DNA from: Acidimangrovimonas sp.
GTDB taxonomy: Bacteria; Pseudomonadota; Alphaproteobacteria; Rhodobacterales; Rhodobacteraceae
Direction: 5' to 3'
NCBI GenBank assembly: GCA_030147905.1
Contig: JASBUM010000707.1
Span: forward strand, 1 to 6,750
DNA: 6,750 nt
A program made the position numbers and the translations under genes. How positions within the stretch are numbered: the stretch's first letter is position 1; each line of letters opens with the position of its first letter. The notes under the pieces are model-generated. The model was not told where the DNA came from and searched no databases. It was given only the letters and a program-made list of their open reading frames with translations. Below are positions 1 to 4,540 of the stretch, piece by piece.

Positions 1-915
1 CAGCGCGAATTCCGAATCGATCACCGGCGCCAGCCGCTCCGTTGCCAGAAGCGGCCAGACCCTTTCCTCCAGCGCGGCGGCGATCCGTGCCTTGGCAAGC
101 ACCGATTGCGGCCGCAGGGTGGAACCGGTGATCGTCAGCCGGCGCATCATCACCTCTGCGAAATTTACCGAGACCTTGGCGCCGGTCAGAAAGGCGATCT
201 GCACGAGACGCCCGTCATCGGCCAGCGCGCGCAGGTTGCGCGGAAGGTACTCGCCCCCCACCATGTCGAGGATCAGATCGGCGCCGCCCTGTTCGCGCAG
301 GATCTTGACGAAATCCTCTTCACGATAGTTGATCGCGCGTTCGGCGCCCAGCGCGACGCAGGCGGCGCATTTCGCCTCGGAACCCGCTGTGGCGAACACC
401 CTCGCGCCGAAGGCGCTGGCAAGCTGGATCGCCGTCGTTCCGATCCCCGACGAGCCGCCGTGAACCAGAAAGCGCTCACCCGCCTGCAGCCCGCCGCGAT
501 CGAAGACGTTGCTCCAGACCGTGAAGAAGGTCTCGGGCAGACAGGCCGCCTGACGCAGATCCATGCCCGCAGGCACGGGCAGGGCATGATCGGCCTCGGT
601 CAGCGCATATTCGGCATAGCCCCCGCCGGGCAGCAGCGCGCAGACCTCGTCGCCCTCCTTCCAGCGCGTCACATCCGCGCCCACCGCCGCGACCCGGCCC
701 GAGGCCTCCAGCCCCGGCAGATCCGACGCCCCGGGCGGCGGTGCGTAAAGCCCCGCGCGCTGCAAGGCATCGGGGCGGTTCACGCCGGCGAATTCGGTCG
801 CGATGACGATCTGCCCGGCGCCGGGACGCGGCACCGGCCGGCTGGCGGGGCGCAGCACGTCCGGCTCGCCGGGGCCTACGATCTCGATCACGCGCATGGT
901 TTCGGGAAGGGACAT
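1..915 (-). CDS. NAD(P)H quinone oxidoreductase, PIG3-type zinc-free MDR family (3' end outside the window)
   Basis: The 305 visible residues read as a medium-chain dehydrogenase/reductase of the quinone-oxidoreductase branch, expected to be a cytosolic NADPH-dependent enzyme reducing quinones or related carbonyl compounds. Visible marks are the N-terminal GroES-like fold with GVNRPDALQRAGLY (about 44-57), LPGLEASGRV (66-75), PETFFTVWSNVF (127-138) and the Rossmann cofactor loop LVHGGSSGIG (150-159). I see no catalytic or structural zinc ligands, as expected for this branch. The family is usually about 325-330 residues, so only about 20-25 C-terminal residues are missing beyond the left edge. 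The ATG at 915 is chosen because AGGAG (925-921) precedes it by 5 bases; the internal ATG at 897 has no such site. It follows the COQ9 gene by 8 bases, and its ribosome-binding site overlaps that gene's stop codon, so co-transcription is very likely. The exact substrate cannot be read from sequence. Confidence 0.9.
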   Translation of the reverse strand, partial: MSLPETMRVIEIVGPGEPDVLRPASRPVPRPGAGQIVIATEFAGVNRPDALQRAGLYAPPPGASDLPGLEASGRVAAVGADVTRWKEGDEVCALLPGGGYAEYALTEADHALPVPAGMDLRQAACLPETFFTVWSNVFDRGGLQAGERFLVHGGSSGIGTTAIQLASAFGARVFATAGSEAKCAACVALGAERAINYREEDFVKILREQGGADLILDMVGGEYLPRNLRALADDGRLVQIAFLTGAKVSVNFAEVMMRRLTITGSTLRPQSVLAKARIAAALEERVWPLLATERLAPVIDSEFAL

Positions 916-920
916 GTGAA

Positions 921-926
921 CTCCTA
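921..926 (-). promoter_or_regulatory. Stop codon/Shine-Dalgarno overlap coupling COQ9 to the quinone oxidoreductase
   Basis: Read on the minus strand, the six bases TAGGAG contain the COQ9 stop (TAG, 926-924) and the AGGAG ribosome-binding site (925-921) for the next gene, which starts at 915. A ribosome terminating on COQ9 would sit on the downstream initiation region, so coupled translation is a reasonable inference. Confidence 0.7.
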
Positions 927-1655
927 TTTCCGGTTGCCGTCGCCGGCGCCCTGCCACAGGGGCGCCGGGGCCCCGCCCGGCACATCCCCGCGCACGTCGC
1001 CCGGCGCCCGTATCCGCCCGGCCAGCCGAATCGGGCCGGCCAGCATCCGCGACAGCGCAGGCGATTCGCGCAGCCGCGCCTTCATCGTCTCGATACGCAT
1101 CACCTGATCTATCCGGCGCTCGATGAAGGCATGGGTGGCGGCATGGCCTTCACTTTCGTCGCCCAGCCAGAAGAGCACCGCCGCCCCGTAGACCGCCGAG
1201 AGGCTGGTGCGCTTGGTATACCAGTTGAGATCGCGCGAGTCATCGCCCAGCGCGGTCCAGATCCGGTCCGCGGTGCCCCAGATCAGCCGCGCGCCCTCGG
1301 CGGCATGGGGCGGCAGGGCAAACAGCGTGCAGCCGCGTCGCACCGCCTCGCGATCGCTCACCACGTCGAGACGCAGCCGCAGCGCATGGGCGACGCGTTC
1401 GCGAAACCGCAGCGCGCCGAGGTCATCGCCGGAAAGTGCCGCGACCATCGCCGCGTCGCCGGCACGGTGATAATCCGCCGCCAGATCGAGCGCGCCCCGC
1501 GGCACGAAGGCCCGCGCCAGCGTGGGCGCGACACCCAGGTCGTGGCAGGCCGCGGCAAAGCTCGGCTCGGTCCAGCCGTCGAACGGGACATGCGCCGTGA
1601 TCGCCTCAAGCAACGCCGCGCGCAGCATCTCGGGATTCTCGATCGGATCGGACAT
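924..1655 (-). CDS. COQ9-family ubiquinone biosynthesis protein (rpsU-divergently transcribed)
   Basis: This 243-residue protein matches the bacterial COQ9 family. In mitochondria COQ9 is a lipid-binding protein that assists the COQ7 hydroxylase in ubiquinone synthesis; the bacterial role is inferred from that. An N-terminal helical part (about 1-75) precedes the conserved C-terminal region, with RFRERVAHALRLRLD (83-97), WGTADRIW (126-133), DLNWYTKR (142-149) and the helix LSAVYGAAVLFWLGD (152-166). The last 30 or so residues are Gly/Pro/Arg-rich and look like a lineage-specific tail. The ATG at 1655 is preceded by a strong AGGAGG (1666-1661) at 5 bases. The reading frame stays open to 1958, but that extension runs antisense through rpsU, so I reject it. 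Divergence from rpsU is a recognised hallmark of this family. The next gene is a quinone oxidoreductase, which fits a quinone-related unit. Confidence 0.92.
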   Translation of the reverse strand: MSDPIENPEMLRAALLEAITAHVPFDGWTEPSFAAACHDLGVAPTLARAFVPRGALDLAADYHRAGDAAMVAALSGDDLGALRFRERVAHALRLRLDVVSDREAVRRGCTLFALPPHAAEGARLIWGTADRIWTALGDDSRDLNWYTKRTSLSAVYGAAVLFWLGDESEGHAATHAFIERRIDQVMRIETMKARLRESPALSRMLAGPIRLAGRIRAPGDVRGDVPGGAPAPLWQGAGDGNRK

Positions 1656-1698
1656 CGCGGCCTCCTGCCTCTCGCGGTCGCGCCGCGCGGACCAAAGG

Positions 1699-1727
1699 TA
1701 GACAAAGACCGGAGGCATTGCTATATG
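1699..1727 (+). promoter_or_regulatory. Candidate sigma70-type promoter for rpsU
   Basis: TAGACA (1699-1704, five of six matches to TTGACA) is followed after 17 bases by TATATG (1722-1727, four of six matches to TATAAT). This would start the rpsU transcript near 1734 and leave a leader of about 45 bases. The TATA element is nearly symmetric, and a minus-strand promoter for COQ9 may use the same patch (TTGCAC at 1751-1746 with TATAGC at 1725-1720, spacing 20, weaker). Confidence 0.4.
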
Positions 1728-1730
1728 CCT
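1713..1730. promoter_or_regulatory. 18-bp inverted repeat over the rpsU/COQ9 divergent promoter
   Basis: AGGCAT (1713-1718) and ATGCCT (1725-1730) are perfect inverted arms separated by TGCTAT. The element overlaps the candidate -10 boxes for both directions, so it could be an operator, or only the symmetry of a shared promoter. No regulator can be named from sequence. Confidence 0.35.
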
Positions 1731-1736
1731 TCGGCC

Positions 1737-1778
1737 TGCACTTTCGTGCAACTCTAACTTAGGAAGGTGGTGACACCA
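1737..1778 (+). promoter_or_regulatory. Structured rpsU 5' leader: hairpin plus palindrome over the ribosome-binding site
   Basis: TGCAC-TTTC-GTGCA (1737-1750) is a perfect 5-bp stem with a 4-base loop, placed in the presumed leader. Downstream, AAGGTGG (1764-1770) is the ribosome-binding site, about 9 bases before the ATG. It runs into TGGTGACACCA (1768-1778), an odd palindrome reaching to one base before the start codon. A ribosomal-protein leader is a plausible place for autoregulation by S21; that is inference, as I do not recognise a named leader family here. Confidence 0.45.
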
Positions 1779-1779
1779 T

Positions 1780-1986
1780 ATGCAGGTAAGCGTTCGTGAC
1801 AACAACGTCGACCAGGCGCTGCGGGCCCTGAAGAAGAAGCTCCAGCGCGAGGGCGTATTTCGCGAGATGAAGCTGCGGCAGCATTTCGAGAAACCCTCGG
1901 TCAAGCGTGCCCGCGAGCAAGCCGAAGCGATCCGCCGCGCGCGGAAGCTGGCGCGCAAGAAGGCACAGCGCGAAGGCGCACTCTAG
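1780..1986 (+). CDS. rpsU: 30S ribosomal protein S21
   Basis: A 68-residue, very basic protein matching bacterial S21 over its full length. It starts [20 protein letters not shown], has the conserved [17 protein letters not shown] segment (about 27-43), and ends in a Lys/Arg-rich helix (about 44-66). S21 binds the small subunit next to the anti-Shine-Dalgarno end of 16S rRNA and supports initiation. The ATG at 1780 gives the canonical MQV N-terminus and follows AAGGTGG. The gene is divergent from COQ9 and ends in its own terminator, so it is probably monocistronic. Length and composition are normal; nothing suggests a second or variant copy. Confidence 0.97.
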   Translation: MQVSVRDNNVDQALRALKKKLQREGVFREMKLRQHFEKPSVKRAREQAEAIRRARKLARKKAQREGAL

Positions 1987-2019
1987 GACGATTGTCCATG
2001 CCTGGCGGGTCCGCCCGCC
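1986..2019 (+). other. Two small hairpins in the rpsU 3' untranslated region
   Basis: Starting at the last base of the stop codon, GGAC-GATT-GTCC (1986-1997) and GGCGGG-TCCG-CCCGCC (2004-2019) can form two consecutive stems ahead of the terminator hairpin. An alternative stem, GTCCG (2009-2013) with CGGAC (2022-2026), competes with the second. Together they give a compact structured 3' tail. A function in mRNA stability or as a 3'-derived small RNA is speculation. Confidence 0.4.
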
Positions 2020-2028
2020 GCCGGACGA

Positions 2029-2059
2029 CCCCCCAAGGCCAGGCGCCTGCGGGGGTTTT
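2029..2059 (+). terminator. Rho-independent terminator of rpsU
   Basis: CCCCC (2030-2034) pairs with GGGGG (2051-2055), with a further CAG/CTG stem around GCGC (2040-2049), and the hairpin runs directly into TTTT (2056-2059) and then CCTGTTT. It lies 43 bases after the rpsU stop and points in the same direction. Confidence 0.75.
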
Positions 2060-2121
2060 CCTGTTTCTGGGGGGGGCGACATGCCGTCTGCGGCGCGATC
2101 CGCGCCCCGGCCCTGCGCCGA

Positions 2122-2146
2122 ACTTTCGCCCTGCACTTTCGCCCTG
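2122..2146. repeat. Two-copy 13-bp tandem repeat ACTTTCGCCCTGC
   Basis: ACTTTCGCCCTG occurs at 2122-2133 and 2135-2146, separated by one C. The second copy extends left to CCTGCACTTTCG (2130-2141), a 12-mer also found in the rpsU leader at 1735-1746. The rest of 2061-2197 is GC-rich spacer in which I see no gene. Confidence 0.6.
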
Positions 2147-2197
2147 ACGCAGCTCCTGGCCCGCGCAGCCCCTGACCCACGATCGGCCGCTCCGGGA

Positions 2198-2632
2198 TCA
2201 GCCCTCGGCCATCGCGCCCGTGTCGATCACCTCGAAATCATGGGTCATCGTCGCGGTCTTGGCGATCATCGCCGAGGCCGAACAGTATTTCTCGATCGAC
2301 AGGGCGACCGCGCGTTCGACCTTCGCCGCCGAGAGCCCGCGCCCGCGGACGATGAAATGCAGATGCACCCGGGTGAAGACCCGCGGCTCGGTCTCGGCGC
2401 GGTCGGCGTGCAGCTCCACCTCGCAATCGTCGACCGGCTCGCGCCCCTTTTGCAGGATGTGCACCACGTCATAGGCCGAGCAGCCGCCGGTACCAAGAAG
2501 CACCAGTTCCATCGGGCTGGGGCCCGGGCTGTGCTCGTCCGCGCCATGCGCCGCGCCCATCACCAGGCTGTGACCCGAACCCGACGTTCCGACGAAGGTC
2601 CGCCCCTCGATCCATTTGATCCGCGCTTCCAA
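2198..2632 (-). CDS. yhfA: OsmC-family protein, YhfA type
   Basis: This 144-residue protein is close in length and motifs to E. coli YhfA, an OsmC-family member of uncertain function. The wider OsmC/Ohr family reduces organic hydroperoxides with a cysteine pair. Both cysteines are present: C51 in LLGTGGCSAYDVV and C117 in EKYCSASAMI. Other family marks are the N-terminal ARIKWIEG, SPGPSPMELVL (35-45), ILQKGREPV (59-67) and LHFIVRGRGL (91-100). A cytosolic thiol-dependent role is plausible, but peroxidase activity should not be assumed for this subgroup. The start is TTG at 2632: an in-frame TGA lies 8 codons upstream, no ATG intervenes, and AGGGG (2644-2640) sits 7 bases before the TTG. This also gives the expected N-terminus. 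It is divergent from the beta-propeller gene and looks monocistronic. Confidence 0.88.
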   Translation of the reverse strand: MEARIKWIEGRTFVGTSGSGHSLVMGAAHGADEHSPGPSPMELVLLGTGGCSAYDVVHILQKGREPVDDCEVELHADRAETEPRVFTRVHLHFIVRGRGLSAAKVERAVALSIEKYCSASAMIAKTATMTHDFEVIDTGAMAEG

Positions 2633-2663
2633 TGCCGTGCCCCTGCTGGTTCATTGCGCGCGC

Positions 2664-2692
2664 ATAATGTGTCGGCCCGCCGCCGGCCGCAA
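2664..2692 (-). promoter_or_regulatory. Candidate promoter for the OsmC-family gene
   Basis: On the minus strand TTGCGG (2692-2687) and CATTAT (2669-2664, four of six matches to TATAAT) are separated by exactly 17 bases. Transcription would begin about 25 bases before the TTG start. The -35 match is weak (three of six), so this is tentative. Confidence 0.35.
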
Positions 2693-2756
2693 GGCGGATC
2701 CGCCCTCGCGCAGCGCGAATGGACAGGCCGTCACGCAGGCGCCTCGGTAAAGCAGC

Positions 2757-2781
2757 CGTGATAATGCGCGAGATTATCGCG
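2757..2781. promoter_or_regulatory. Fur-box-like inverted repeat upstream of the beta-propeller gene
   Basis: GATAAT (2760-2765) and ATTATC (2773-2778) are perfect inverted arms around the 7-base centre GCGCGAG. The 19-bp span and both outer hexamers equal those of the classical E. coli Fur consensus (13 of 19 positions agree; only the centre differs). Outer bases CG (2757-2758) and CG (2780-2781) extend the symmetry with one mismatch per arm. It lies 75 bases before the propeller ATG and 127 bases before the OsmC start. Any Fur-family repressor could be the ligand. Many Rhodobacterales use other iron regulators (RirA, Irr), and their Fur homologue often senses manganese, so the metal is open. 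Confidence 0.5.
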
Positions 2782-2791
2782 ATGGACTCCA

Positions 2792-2805
2792 TTGGCATTT
2801 GGCAT
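2792..2805. repeat. Perfect tandem 7-bp repeat TTGGCAT
   Basis: TTGGCAT occurs twice back to back (2792-2798 and 2799-2805), in the region where the promoter of the beta-propeller gene should lie. ATTGGC (2791-2796) also forms an inverted pair with GCCAAT (2821-2826). Either copy could supply a -35-like TTGGCA, but I find no convincing -10 at proper spacing, so a binding site for a regulator is equally possible. Confidence 0.55.
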
Positions 2806-2853
2806 ACCATAACTTTGTGCGCCAATTTCGGCGTCACACAGGGAGGAAGTCTA

Positions 2854-3825
2854 ATGCGACACATTCTGGCGTGCGCTCTAACGGGCGCCTTCGCGATGAC
2901 CGCCGCCGCGAGCCATGCGGCGTCGACCACCTACAAGCTGGTGAAGACGATCAACCTGCCGGGCGCCAAGGGCGGGCACGGCGACTGGACGATCTACGAC
3001 CCGGCCACCAACACGGTCTGGCTGTCCCAATCTCCCGATCATGCCGTCGTTGTGATCGACGCAAAGACCAACAAGGTCGCCCATGTCATTCACGGCATCG
3101 CCAATGCCAATGGCATCGCCTTCGCCGGCCCCTATACCTTCGTCGCCGACAATGCCTCGGACGGGGTGGTCGTCATCAAGAACGACAAGAAGATCGCGAC
3201 GCTGCATGCCGGCAAGGGCCCCGATGCGATCAATTACCTGACCAAGGAAAACAAGATCTACGTCTCCTCGGGCGACAATCAGGCGACCGAATTCGACGCC
3301 AAACCCCCATTCAAGAAGACCGCGTCCTTCACGCTCAAGCCGAACCCGGCAAAGGACGGGCCGGACATTTCGGCCTATGTCGCCCAGACCGACCAGATCC
3401 TGCAGCCCGACGACAACGTGATTGATGTCATCAACGCCAAGACCAACAAGATCGAGGCCGTCTGGTCGCCCGGCATCAAGACCACCGCGAAGGCCGTGGC
3501 CTATGACTCGAAGACCGGCCATGTCATCCTTGGCACCAGCGACAAGACCGAGCTGATCCTTGATGGCAAGACCGGCAATGTCATCGCCACGATCCCGGTC
3601 AAGGGTGCGGTCGACGCGACGGTCGTGGATCCCGGCGCCCGCCGTGCCTTCGTCGCCGACAAGGCCGGGCTGGTCGAGGTGATCGACCTCGACACCAACA
3701 AGCTCGTGGCGACGATCCCGTCGGAGAAGAAGATGCATACGCTGGGTGTCGATACCCGCAACCACCGCGTCTACGTCTACCGCAACGTCAGCAACAAGGT
3801 GGATGTCTACGCGCCGGCCGGCTGA
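2854..3825 (+). CDS. Secreted YncE-like (YVTN-type) beta-propeller protein
   Basis: A 323-residue exported protein. A Sec-type signal peptide (basic MRH, hydrophobic core to about residue 19, SHA at 20-22) suggests cleavage after A22. The mature part is made of repeated blades with the pattern VVVIDAKTNKVAHVIHG, VIDVINAKTNKIEAVW, LILDGKTGNVIATIPVKG and VEVIDLDTNKLVATIPS, each a strand, a D-x-x-T/G-x-K turn and a strand, typical of YVTN/YncE propellers. No CxxCH haem motif or other catalytic signature is visible. The mature chain has no cysteine and is strongly lysine-rich, unlike its arginine-rich neighbours. The ATG at 2854 follows GGAGG (2842-2846) by 7 bases; the frame is open to an ATG at 2719, but that would bury the signal peptide. 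A periplasmic binding or scaffold role is likely. The ligand is unknown; the Fur-like site upstream hints at metal or iron physiology. Confidence 0.85.
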   Translation: MRHILACALTGAFAMTAAASHAASTTYKLVKTINLPGAKGGHGDWTIYDPATNTVWLSQSPDHAVVVIDAKTNKVAHVIHGIANANGIAFAGPYTFVADNASDGVVVIKNDKKIATLHAGKGPDAINYLTKENKIYVSSGDNQATEFDAKPPFKKTASFTLKPNPAKDGPDISAYVAQTDQILQPDDNVIDVINAKTNKIEAVWSPGIKTTAKAVAYDSKTGHVILGTSDKTELILDGKTGNVIATIPVKGAVDATVVDPGARRAFVADKAGLVEVIDLDTNKLVATIPSEKKMHTLGVDTRNHRVYVYRNVSNKVDVYAPAG

Positions 3826-3832
3826 CTGACCG

Positions 3833-3863
3833 GGCCGTCCGCCCCGGCGGACGGCCTCCCTTT
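3833..3863. terminator. Terminator hairpin after the beta-propeller gene
   Basis: GGCCGTCCGC (3833-3842) and GCGGACGGCC (3847-3856) form a perfect 10-bp stem with a CCCG loop, 7 bases after the stop codon. The tail TCCCTTT has only a weak T-run, so efficiency is uncertain. The gene on the other side converges, so the hairpin may serve both strands. Confidence 0.65.
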
Positions 3864-3885
3864 CCGGTCTCGGCGGGTCCGGGGC

Positions 3886-3900
3886 CGGGCCGTCCGCCCC
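3886..3900. repeat. Second copy of the 15-bp terminator arm
   Basis: CGGGCCGTCCGCCCC at 3886-3900 exactly repeats 3831-3845, the left arm and loop of the terminator. It could pair with the right arm (3847-3856) in place of the first copy, giving an alternative hairpin nearer the end of the minus-strand regulator gene. Confidence 0.6.
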
Positions 3901-3930
3901 CCGGGCACGCCGGAACCGTTCGTCCCGTCC

Positions 3931-4386
3931 TCAGACCGGTATCGCCGTGGTGCGGAAAACCGTGCGCAACGCGAAGGACGAGTGCATCTGCGCGACGCCC
4001 GGCAGTCGTGCCAGGTGCTGGCGGTGGATGCGGGCGAAATCCTCGCTGTCGCGCGCCACGATCTTCAGCAGGTAATCCGCGGTTCCGGCCATCAGATGGC
4101 ATTCCTGCAGGTCGGGGATGCGTGCGACCTGCCGCTCGAAGGCGTCGAGCACCTCGTCTGTCTGACCCGAGAGCGTGATTTCCACGAAGACCGTCGTCGC
4201 GCGGCCCATTTTCCTTTCGTCCAGAAGCGCCACATAGTCGCGCACATAGCCGTCCTGTTCCAGCCGCTGCACCCGGCGGTGGCAGGCCGAGGGCGAAAGG
4301 TTGATACGATCGGACAATTCGGCGTTCGTGATCCGGCCGGTCTTCTGCAAGACGTCCAATATGCGCCTGTCTGTCGCGTCGATCAT
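3931..4386 (-). CDS. Lrp/AsnC-family transcriptional regulator, probable regulator of ald (AldR-like)
   Basis: A 151-residue protein of typical Lrp/AsnC length. The N-terminal winged helix-turn-helix has DRRILDVLQKTGRITNAEL (6-24) and the recognition helix SPSACHRRVQRLEQDG (31-46). A linker leads to the C-terminal RAM (amino-acid-binding) domain, about 64-140, with the effector-pocket region LQECHLMAGTADYLLKIV (93-110). Such proteins assemble as octamers and respond to an amino acid. Divergence from alanine dehydrogenase with a shared 154-bp spacer makes L-alanine the likely effector and ald the likely target, as known for AldR proteins of rhizobia and mycobacteria. The ATG at 4386 is the only usable start, because an in-frame TAA lies 7 codons upstream. 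No Shine-Dalgarno sequence precedes it, and it sits inside a 12-bp palindrome. Autoregulation is likely but inferred. Confidence 0.92.
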   Translation of the reverse strand: MIDATDRRILDVLQKTGRITNAELSDRINLSPSACHRRVQRLEQDGYVRDYVALLDERKMGRATTVFVEITLSGQTDEVLDAFERQVARIPDLQECHLMAGTADYLLKIVARDSEDFARIHRQHLARLPGVAQMHSSFALRTVFRTTAIPV

Positions 4387-4431
4387 CGATGATACGCCAA
4401 TTTATTCGAAGGACTGGATCAATATTCGAAT
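4382..4431. promoter_or_regulatory. Three TCGA-centred palindromes at exact 20-bp spacing, candidate Lrp-family operator
   Basis: ATCATCGATGAT (4382-4393), TATTCGAA (4403-4410) and TATTCGAA (4423-4430, within the palindrome ATTCGAAT) have their TCGA cores centred at 4387.5, 4407.5 and 4427.5. Twenty bases is about two helical turns, so all three face nearly the same side of the helix. That is the arrangement expected for an Lrp-family octamer wrapping DNA. The first palindrome covers the regulator's own start codon, which fits autorepression. Location and spacing are seen directly; the binding protein is inferred from context. Confidence 0.5.
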
Positions 4432-4499
4432 TTCCTACCACGCGCCATGGACAAACGCACCCCAGAAAACAAAGCAATTGCGTGGCATCCGGCGCACTC

Positions 4500-4515
4500 T
4501 GGCTGTCATCAGCCA
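4500..4515 (+). promoter_or_regulatory. Inverted repeat in the ald leader
   Basis: TGGCTG-TCAT-CAGCCA is a perfect 6-bp inverted repeat with a 4-base centre, ending 15 bases before the ald ribosome-binding site GGAGG (4531-4535). It could be a leader hairpin or a further operator half of the upstream array. I found no convincing -35/-10 pair for ald (TGGACA at 4448-4453 lacks a matching -10). Confidence 0.4.
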
Positions 4516-4540
4516 CATCTGGACCACACGGGAGGCGGTC

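Noticed and set aside
106..1107. Plus-strand open frame of 333 codons
   Set aside because: It lies antisense to the quinone oxidoreductase and COQ9 genes, has an arginine/glycine-rich translation without any family motif, and reflects high GC content.
1656..1958. 101-residue N-terminal extension of COQ9
   Set aside because: It would read antisense through rpsU. The ATG at 1655 has a strong ribosome-binding site and gives a family-like N-terminus.
2792..2820. Sigma54 promoter at TTGGCAT
   Set aside because: The required GG-N10-GC arrangement is absent for both copies of the repeat.
2719..2853. 45-residue N-terminal extension of the propeller protein
   Set aside because: It would place the signal peptide internally; the ATG at 2854 has GGAGG at 7 bases.
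2469..2930. Minus-strand frame overlapping the OsmC gene start, with an ATG at 2654
   Set aside because: Its frame differs from the conserved OsmC frame, and its translation lacks the family motifs.
2878..3765. Minus-strand frame of 295 codons antisense to the propeller gene
   Set aside because: The low-complexity Asp/Gly/Val/Arg-rich translation mirrors the propeller repeats; no ribosome-binding site or motif is seen.
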